Below are positions 58,219 to 64,000 of a stretch of 64,000 nt of DNA, in pieces. The notes under the pieces were generated by a model. It had not been told where the DNA came from, made no database searches, and was given only the letters and a program-made list of their open reading frames with translations. The stretch is from contig NZ_CP135084.1 of assembly GCF_032229285.1 (NCBI RefSeq), positions 2,976,001 to 3,040,000 on the forward strand, given 5' to 3'. Source of the DNA: Rheinheimera sp. MMS21-TC3. GTDB lineage: Bacteria; Pseudomonadota; Gammaproteobacteria; Enterobacterales; Alteromonadaceae. The first letter of the stretch is position 1. Every line of letters begins with the position of its first letter. The translations under genes and the position numbers were made by a program.

Positions 58219-59700
58219 TTATTCAGCTTGTTCCACTATTCGCTTCATTGCTTTCATATAACCGCGTAATGTTTTTCCTACTTGCTCAACTGGATGCTGT
58301 CTAATAGCTTCATTCACTGCGATTAATTTCAAATTATCTACACCTGTATCTGCTTGACTGACATGACCAATATAGTCTTTATCTAAGCTGTTTATTATGT
58401 CTGTTAATAATGGCACTGCGGCATGAGAAAATAGATAATTACCATACTCAGCAGTATCTGATATCACCACATTCATTTCATATAACCGTTTACGCGCTAT
58501 GGTATTAGCAATAAGCGGCGTTTCATGTAAAGACTCATAGTAAGCCGATTCAGCAACAATGCCAGCATCTACCATAGTGTCAAAAGCTAATTCAACGCCT
58601 GCTTTAACCATTGCAACTAGCAAGAGTCCCTGATCAAAGTAGCTTTGTTCAGTAATTTTCACATCTGAAACGGGTGCTTGCTCAAAGCCACTTTTACGTG
58701 TCTGTTCACGCCAAGTATGTAAGTCTTGATCATTATTCGCCCAATCGGCCATCATAGTACGCGAAAAGTCACCGCTAATAATATCGTCCATATGTTTTTC
58801 AAATAATGGCCGCAAAGTTTGTTTTAACTGCTCAGCTAAATCAAAGGCTTTAATTTTTGCCGGATTACTTAACCGATCCATCATATTAGTAATGCCGCCA
58901 TGTTTAAGAGCTTCTGTTACTGTCTCCCAACCATATTGAATCAGTTTAGCGGCATAGCCAGCATCAACTCCATCGGCTACCATTTTATCAAATGCCAGTA
59001 TAGCGCCTGTTTGCAACATGCCACATAAAATGGTTTGCTCGCCCATTAAGTCAGATTTAACTTCAGCAATAAACGAAGAATGTAACACCCCAGCTCTATC
59101 GCCACCGGTCGCTGCAGCATAAGCTTTTGCTATCGCTAAGCCTTGACCTTTAGGATCATTCTCTGGGTGTACTGCTATAAGGGTAGGCACGCCAAAACCA
59201 CGCTTATATTCTTCTCTGACCTCGGTACCAGGACATTTTGGTGCGACCATTATTACGGTAATATCATCGCGAATTTTCTTACCTTCCTCTACAATATTAA
59301 AACCATGAGAGTAAGACAGCACCGCCCCTTGCTTCATTAAAGGCATAATGGCATCAACCACAGCGCTATGTTGTTTATCAGGCGTTAGGTTTAAAACCAG
59401 ATCAGCATCAGGAATTAATTCAGCATAGTTTCCCACCTTAAAGTTATTATTAGTGGCTCTTAGATAAGAGTCTCGTTTTTGGCTAATAGCTTCATCTCGT
59501 AAGGCATAACTGATATTTAAACCAGAATCACGCATATTTAGCCCCTGATTTAAACCTTGGGCACCACAGCCAACTATTACAATATTCCAATCTTTTAATA
59601 ATTCACAACCTGCACTAAATTCTTCAGGCTGCATAAAACGGCATTGTGCTAATTGCTGCAATTGCTGACGTAAATTTAACCTATTAAAATAATTACTCAT
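58219..59700 (-). CDS. ilvC: Ketol-acid reductoisomerase, class II
   Basis: IlvC catalyses the isomerisation-reduction step of isoleucine and valine synthesis. The 493-residue length and a duplicated C-terminal domain mark the long class II form of E. coli. Visible: [18 protein letters not shown] (NADPH site), [36 protein letters not shown], and the metal and substrate segments [18 protein letters not shown] and [23 protein letters not shown]. It is divergent from ilvY, its activator, 138 bp away. Whether the IlvY operator is present was not confirmed by eye. Confidence 0.97.
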   Translation of the reverse strand: MSNYFNRLNLRQQLQQLAQCRFMQPEEFSAGCELLKDWNIVIVGCGAQGLNQGLNMRDSGLNISYALRDEAISQKRDSYLRATNNNFKVGNYAELIPDADLVLNLTPDKQHSAVVDAIMPLMKQGAVLSYSHGFNIVEEGKKIRDDITVIMVAPKCPGTEVREEYKRGFGVPTLIAVHPENDPKGQGLAIAKAYAAATGGDRAGVLHSSFIAEVKSDLMGEQTILCGMLQTGAILAFDKMVADGVDAGYAAKLIQYGWETVTEALKHGGITNMMDRLSNPAKIKAFDLAEQLKQTLRPLFEKHMDDIISGDFSRTMMADWANNDQDLHTWREQTRKSGFEQAPVSDVKITEQSYFDQGLLLVAMVKAGVELAFDTMVDAGIVAESAYYESLHETPLIANTIARKRLYEMNVVISDTAEYGNYLFSHAAVPLLTDIINSLDKDYIGHVSQADTGVDNLKLIAVNEAIRQHPVEQVGKTLRGYMKAMKRIVEQAE

Positions 59701-59838
59701 GTCTGCTCTCTATTCACTATCTGCTTACAAGCAGACTAGTTTATCGGCCTAAATTGATATTGATGGTAACGGATGCATCATCTTGCCTGAAGTGATATAT
59801 TCAAAACTCTGTATTTCATTTTATGCAACAAAGGTTTT

Positions 59839-60726
59839 ATGGACATACGTAGCGCGCAATTATTTCAGCATTTAGCCAGCAGTTTAAATTTCAGTCACAC
59901 CAGCGAGCAAATGCATGTTAGCGCTCCCACACTAACCCGGGTGATACAGCGGCTGGAACAAGAACTGAAAACGCAATTATTTTATCGCGATAAGCGCTCG
60001 GTAAAACTAACCGACGCTGGCAGACGCTTTCAACGTTTTGTCTACTATTGGCTAGAAGAGTGGCATCAATTACAACTAGATTTACAACTTTCCAGTGTTG
60101 AGCTAACAGGAGAAATTAGAATATTTTGTACCGTAACGGCTAGCTATAGCCATTTACCGGCAATTTTAGATCGATTTCGCTTACTTTGTCCCAAAGCCGA
60201 TATTAAACTTAGCACTGGTGATGCTGCATCAGCTATTGAGAAAGTGCGCCAAGGTGAAGTAGATATTGCCTTAGCTGCTCATCCAACTTTGTTACCTATC
60301 AATATGGCTTTTCGTAGTATTGCTAAATTACCAGTCAATTTAATAGCGCCAACTATTCCGTGTCGAGTTAATGATTTACTAAATCAAAAGCCTATACCTT
60401 GGCAAGATATACCTATGATATTGCCAGAGCACGGTCCAGCTAGACAACGCTTAGACACATGGCTAAACCATTTAGGCATTAAAGCAAAAGTAGTCGCTAT
60501 GGTTGATGGCCATGAGGCTATGGTGTCTATGGTTGCATTAGGTAGCGCTATCTCACTAGCAGCCGAGCCTGTTATTCACCATAGCCCAGTACGAGACAGG
60601 GTAAAAGTAATAGAAATTGACTATCAGTTTGAACAGTTTGATTTGGGAGTATGCATGCTAACAAAGCGGCTCAATGAGCCGCTAATTCAGTCATTTTGGC
60701 AAGTCGCTGTAGCTAAAAGCCAATAG
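59839..60726 (+). CDS. ilvY: LysR-type activator of ilvC, IlvY
   Basis: IlvY activates the divergent ilvC when acetolactate or acetohydroxybutyrate accumulates. The 295-residue protein has the LysR helix-turn-helix (1-60, MHVSAPTLTRVIQRLEQEL) and an effector domain with FCTVTASYSHLPAILDRFR (about 96-114), which resembles E. coli IlvY at the same place, and GHEAMVSMVALGSAISL. The head-to-head arrangement with ilvC is the usual one. It is close to sspB (convergent, 24 bp). Confidence 0.92.
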   Translation: MDIRSAQLFQHLASSLNFSHTSEQMHVSAPTLTRVIQRLEQELKTQLFYRDKRSVKLTDAGRRFQRFVYYWLEEWHQLQLDLQLSSVELTGEIRIFCTVTASYSHLPAILDRFRLLCPKADIKLSTGDAASAIEKVRQGEVDIALAAHPTLLPINMAFRSIAKLPVNLIAPTIPCRVNDLLNQKPIPWQDIPMILPEHGPARQRLDTWLNHLGIKAKVVAMVDGHEAMVSMVALGSAISLAAEPVIHHSPVRDRVKVIEIDYQFEQFDLGVCMLTKRLNEPLIQSFWQVAVAKSQ

Positions 60727-60750
60727 ATAATCACAGTTTAAATTAGATAT

Positions 60751-61170
60751 TTACTTAACAACAGTGAGATGACTGCCTCGTTTGGGTTTGGTCGGCGCTG
60801 TTGTGTCAGTATCAGTTTCAAGGCTTTCGCTAAATATTTCAGCCTCATCCTCTTCTTCTTCTAACGTAAACACTGTACCAGCGCCATTTTCTTTAGCGTA
60901 AATAGCTAAAACAGCAGTAGTAGGGATATATAATGAAAAAGGCTGACCACCAAATCGAGCATTAAATGTTATAGCGTCATTACCTAGTTGCAAATTTGCC
61001 ACCGCTGAAGGTAAGACATTCAACACTATTTGGCCATTTTGAATAAATTGTACTGGCACTTTCACACCAGGCACAACCGCATCTACAACCAAATAAGGTG
61101 TACAGTTATTATCAACTATCCACTCATAAAACGCCCTTAATAAATAGGGACGGTTAGCGCTCATTTTCAT
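60751..61170 (-). CDS. sspB: ClpXP adaptor / stringent starvation protein B
   Basis: SspB delivers SsrA-tagged proteins to ClpXP. The 139-residue protein has the compact N-terminal substrate-binding domain (1-110, RPYLLRAFYEWIVDNNCTPYLVV) and a flexible acidic tail ending PKRGSHLTVVK, the ClpX-docking motif. It overlaps the sspA stop in TAATG by one base, so the two are translationally coupled. The order petC, sspA, sspB is common in gammaproteobacteria. Confidence 0.95.
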   Translation of the reverse strand: MKMSANRPYLLRAFYEWIVDNNCTPYLVVDAVVPGVKVPVQFIQNGQIVLNVLPSAVANLQLGNDAITFNARFGGQPFSLYIPTTAVLAIYAKENGAGTVFTLEEEEDEAEIFSESLETDTDTTAPTKPKRGSHLTVVK

Positions 61171-61808
61171 TACAGCATCATTCCTCTACGGATTTCACGC
61201 TCAGCTTCAGTTAAAGAAGCTTGAAACGCATCACGCTCAAAAATACGTGTCATATAGATCTTAATTTCTTTACTGCCCGGACCATTTAAGTCTATACCTA
61301 ATAATGGCAAACGCCATAGCAGCGCAGCCATATAGCAGTCAACTAAACTAAACTCTTCACTCATAAAGAAGGGTGTTTCATTAAATAAAGGTGCTATAGA
61401 TAACAAGCCTTCTCTTAACTCTTGACGGGCAATTTCAGCATGCTCATCATTATTTAAAATTTTAGCAGCTTGTTGATACCAATCTTTTTTAATCCTATGC
61501 ATCATCAAGCGCGCTTGGCCACGAGCAACGGGATATACTGGCATTAATGGTGGATGTGGAAAACGCTCATCCAAATATTCCATAATAATATCAGCTTCAT
61601 ATAATGCTAACTCACGATCTAATAAAGTGGGTAAGCTACCGTATGGATTAACTTCGTATAAGTCTTCTGGTAGATTGTCAGCAGCTACCTGAAGAATATC
61701 AACGGTGACGCCTTTTTCAGCTAACACAATACGCACCTGATGGCTAAACATATCTTCAGCCGACGAAAAAAGTGTCATCACAGGGCGTTTATTGGCAGTG
61801 ATCGCCAT
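61170..61808 (-). CDS. sspA: Stringent starvation protein A
   Basis: SspA is a glutathione S-transferase-fold protein that binds RNA polymerase and helps stationary-phase and acid-tolerance transcription. I start at ATG 61808 (GGAGG upstream) giving 212 residues, as in E. coli; the frame begins 10 codons earlier. PVMTLFSSAEDMFSHQVRIVLAEKG and the DLPEDLYEVNPYGSLPTLLDRELALYE-type thioredoxin domain are visible, then the helical half. It precedes sspB. Confidence 0.96.
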   Translation of the reverse strand: MAITANKRPVMTLFSSAEDMFSHQVRIVLAEKGVTVDILQVAADNLPEDLYEVNPYGSLPTLLDRELALYEADIIMEYLDERFPHPPLMPVYPVARGQARLMMHRIKKDWYQQAAKILNNDEHAEIARQELREGLLSIAPLFNETPFFMSEEFSLVDCYMAALLWRLPLLGIDLNGPGSKEIKIYMTRIFERDAFQASLTEAEREIRRGMML

Positions 61809-61823
61809 GTATCCTCCAGTAAA

Positions 61824-61855
61824 ATAAAAAAACGGCAAAGGGGCACGAGGCCCCT
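61824..61855 (-). terminator. Intrinsic terminator between petC and sspA
   Basis: On the minus strand AGGGGC (complement of 61850-61855) pairs with GCCCCT (61839-61844), loop CTCGT, followed by TTGCCG and a run of seven T. It ends just before the sspA ribosome site. It could partly stop petABC transcripts upstream of sspA. Confidence 0.75.
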
Positions 61856-61882
61856 ATTCACATTTCTAATGATAATAATTAG

Positions 61883-62620
61883 TTAATGTACATCTTTCCA
61901 ATATTCTTTCTTCAGTAAATAGGCAAACACAAAGAAAATAAGTAAGAAAACCATTACTTTTATACCGAGCGCTTTAGACTCTAGTTTTGATGGTTCACCT
62001 ACATACTCCATATAGTTTACCAGATCTGCAATGGTTTGGTCATATTCTTCACTATTTAGCGCGCCAGTACCGTCAGTTTTCAAACCAACATAGACTTGCT
62101 TCTGTTCACCATCAACCAAACGGGTCTCATATGCCTTATAAGGCATACCTTGTAAGCTTTGCAAAACATGCGGCATACCCACTAACGGGAACACCGTATT
62201 ATTAACCCCAAATGGCCGACTTGGATCCGCATAAAAGCTACGCAAATAAGTGTATAGCCAATCAGGACCACGAACTCGAGCTACGTTGGTTAAATCTGGT
62301 GGTGTAGCACCAAACCATTTCTCACCATCTTTAGCAGACATTGAGTTCGTAATGTGATCACCCACTTTCTCACCAGTAAACATTAAGTTTTCCATACCTA
62401 CATCTTCAGGAATACCTAAGTCACTAAAAGTACGTGAATAACGCTGGTACTGCATTTGGTGACAACCTAAACAATAGTTTTGGAAGGTACGAGCACCTCT
62501 TTGCAAAGATTCTTTATCAGTCAAATCAATAGGTGCTTTATCTAGGTGTACAGAGCCACTTGCTGCTAGTACTGCTGATGACGCTAGAAATGCAACCACA
62601 GAAAATAAGGTTTTGATCAT
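61883..62620 (-). CDS. petC: Cytochrome c1 of the bc1 complex
   Basis: Cytochrome c1 accepts electrons from the Rieske protein and passes them to cytochrome c. The 245-residue precursor has a signal peptide (1-19), haem c motif CLGCH (about 51-55), the axial Met segment near GMPHVLQSLQGMPY, and a C-terminal transmembrane helix (about 220-238) ending KKEYWKDVH. Third gene of petA-petB-petC; its start shares one base with the petB stop. Confidence 0.95.
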   Translation of the reverse strand: MIKTLFSVVAFLASSAVLAASGSVHLDKAPIDLTDKESLQRGARTFQNYCLGCHQMQYQRYSRTFSDLGIPEDVGMENLMFTGEKVGDHITNSMSAKDGEKWFGATPPDLTNVARVRGPDWLYTYLRSFYADPSRPFGVNNTVFPLVGMPHVLQSLQGMPYKAYETRLVDGEQKQVYVGLKTDGTGALNSEEYDQTIADLVNYMEYVGEPSKLESKALGIKVMVFLLIFFVFAYLLKKEYWKDVH

Positions 62621-63894
62621 TAGCTTAACCTCTCTGGTAGCGGTTTAGTTTTCTCATTTTTACTGTAGAACCACAGTAGAATAAAGAAGCTAAAATAGGT
62701 AAATGAGAAGATACGAGCCAATATTGTATATGTTTCTGTAGCTGGTAATACACCTAGCACACCTAAAGCAACAAAACTGACACAGAAAATAACTAAGTTT
62801 ACTTTATGTAAGCCGCAACGGTAGCGGATTGAGCGTACTGTACCGCGATCTATCCATGGCAGTAAGGCTAAAGCAATAATAGCTAAAAACATAAATACAG
62901 CACCTAACAATTGATCAGGTACGGCACGTAAAATTGCATAAAAAGGCGTAAAATACCACACAGGTGCAATATGCTCTGGTGTTTTCATTGGGTTAGCTGC
63001 TTCAAAATTTGGCGCTTCAAGGAAGTAACCGCCACCTTCTGGAGCAAAGAAAATAAACCATGCAAATATTAATAAGAAGCCAGCAACACCCACTAAATCT
63101 TTAACAGTGTAGTATGGGTGGAAAGGAATCGCATCAACGATAATTTTTTTACCACCTTTAGTGTAATATTGATGATAAGTAAACTTTTTATCGGCTTCGG
63201 TTTGCTTAACACTGCCATCGTTATCACGTTTAATTTCAATACCGTCTGGGTTATTTGAACCAACTTCATGTAAAGCCATTAAGTGTAAAAACACTAAAAT
63301 AACTAAAACTAAAGGTAACGCAATAACATGCAGAGCAAAGAAGCGGTTTAAGGTAGCACCTGAGATAACGTAGTCACCACGGATCCACAAAGTTAAATCT
63401 TCGCCAATACCAGGGATAACACCAAATATCGAGATAATAACTTGTGCGCCCCAGAAAGACATTTGTCCCCAAGGCAGCATATAACCCATAAAGGCTTCAG
63501 CCATTAAGACTAAGAAAATTAGCATACCAAAAATCCACAATAACTCGCGTGGTTTCTGGTAAGAGCCGTACATCATGCCACGTAACATATGTAGGTAAAC
63601 AACAATAAAGAATGCTGACGCACCGGTAGAGTGCATATAACGAAGCAACCAGCCGTAATCAACATCACGCATAATGTATTCAATTGAGGCAAAGGCGCCA
63701 TCAGCTGTTGGTACATAGTTCATGGTTAGCCAAACACCAGTGAGGATTTGGTTAACTAAAATTAACATGGCCAACGAGCCAAAAAAGTACCAAAAGTTAA
63801 AGTTTTTCGGTGCAGGGTACTGAGTGACATGCAGGTTCATTTTTTCCATGAACGGCATACGGTACTCAATCCACTCCATTAGATTTTTAAACAT
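62620..63894 (-). CDS. petB: Cytochrome b of the bc1 complex
   Basis: Cytochrome b is the membrane core of the quinol:cytochrome c oxidoreductase. The 424-residue protein has about nine hydrophobic helices. The four haem-ligating His are in RYMHSTGASAFFIVVYLHMLRG and in FALHVIALPLVLVILVFLHLMALH. The quinol-site PEWY equivalent reads PVWYFTPFYAILRAVP, with Glu replaced by Val: as in beta/gamma types this position should be checked. It overlaps petC by one base and petA by one base. Length is typical. Confidence 0.95.
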   Translation of the reverse strand: MFKNLMEWIEYRMPFMEKMNLHVTQYPAPKNFNFWYFFGSLAMLILVNQILTGVWLTMNYVPTADGAFASIEYIMRDVDYGWLLRYMHSTGASAFFIVVYLHMLRGMMYGSYQKPRELLWIFGMLIFLVLMAEAFMGYMLPWGQMSFWGAQVIISIFGVIPGIGEDLTLWIRGDYVISGATLNRFFALHVIALPLVLVILVFLHLMALHEVGSNNPDGIEIKRDNDGSVKQTEADKKFTYHQYYTKGGKKIIVDAIPFHPYYTVKDLVGVAGFLLIFAWFIFFAPEGGGYFLEAPNFEAANPMKTPEHIAPVWYFTPFYAILRAVPDQLLGAVFMFLAIIALALLPWIDRGTVRSIRYRCGLHKVNLVIFCVSFVALGVLGVLPATETYTILARIFSFTYFSFFILLWFYSKNEKTKPLPERLS

Positions 63895-64000
63895 TAGACG
63901 CTCCCCTCATCTTCACCAATCATAATTGTGTTGTCATCGAGGAACATATAAGGCGGTACTTGAAGGTTTGAAGGTGCAGGTACACCAGAAAACACCCGAC
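63894..64000 (-). CDS. petA: Rieske iron-sulfur subunit of bc1, C-terminal fragment (5' end outside window)
   Basis: The last 35 or so codons before the petB start, read on the minus strand, give GRVFSGVPAPSNLQVPPYMF... ending EDEGSV. The run VPAPxNLxVPPYxF is the conserved C-terminus of proteobacterial Rieske proteins. Its stop shares one base with the petB ATG. The iron-sulfur cluster motifs lie beyond the window edge. Confidence 0.85.
   Translation of the reverse strand, partial: RVFSGVPAPSNLQVPPYMFLDDNTIMIGEDEGSV

Overview
The window is chromosomal DNA of a gammaproteobacterium. Gene order and protein similarity point to the Alteromonadales/Chromatiaceae neighbourhood (Rheinheimera, Alishewanella or Arsukibacterium-like), but the genus is an inference from recalled family sequences, not a search. 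Several blocks have the gene order known from E. coli and relatives: rapA-rluA, then djlA, lptD-surA-pdxA-rsmA-apaG-apaH, folA; rplU-rpmA-obgE next to divergent ispB; mdh divergent from argR; ilvC divergent from ilvY; petABC followed by sspA-sspB. Coding density is high. I see no rRNA, tRNA, IS element, prophage or CRISPR array.

Layout. 1-1.7 kb: the end of a YqhD-type aldehyde reductase and a CurA-type reductase. 1.8-11 kb: recC-recB-recD on the minus strand, with no ptrA between recC and recB. 11.2-13.6 kb: cis/trans fatty acid isomerase. 13.7-20.9 kb: a catabolic-looking cluster of YfcC-type carrier, N-formylglutamate amidohydrolase family enzyme, TonB-dependent receptor, LysR regulator and M14-type metallopeptidase. 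21-28.9 kb: a PEP-CTERM protein, an alpha/beta hydrolase, a cold shock protein, a succinate-semialdehyde dehydrogenase, a Ca/Na exchanger, MtfA, a TerB protein and small membrane proteins. 29-35 kb: poorly characterised envelope proteins, namely a TPR membrane protein with a decayed GGDEF-like tail, a pseudouridine synthase, a one-base-overlapping pair of an exported C-terminally anchored protein and a transglutaminase-like protein, and a sensor with no output domain. 35-51 kb: the rapA-to-apaH block, into which ompA, a repeat lipoprotein and a DUF3530 protein are inserted, followed by a chemoreceptor. 51-57.6 kb: folA, obgE, rpmA, rplU, ispB, mdh, argR and a divergent Dyp-type peroxidase.

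The most distinctive non-coding feature lies between the Dyp-type gene and ilvC (57.6-58.2 kb). It carries about nineteen GGA triplets in roughly 230 bases, many in the loops of small perfect hairpins, and ends in a terminator. This is the architecture of a CsrB/RsmZ-family RNA that sequesters CsrA. An 18-bp palindrome upstream closely matches the known UvrY/GacA binding site. Together they suggest a BarA-UvrY-CsrB-CsrA circuit whose protein parts lie outside the window.

The window closes with ilvC/ilvY, sspA-sspB, and the cytochrome bc1 genes petC, petB and the last codons of petA. Where a long ORF begins upstream of the credible start, I moved the start using ribosome binding sites and homolog length, and the reason is given in each entry.
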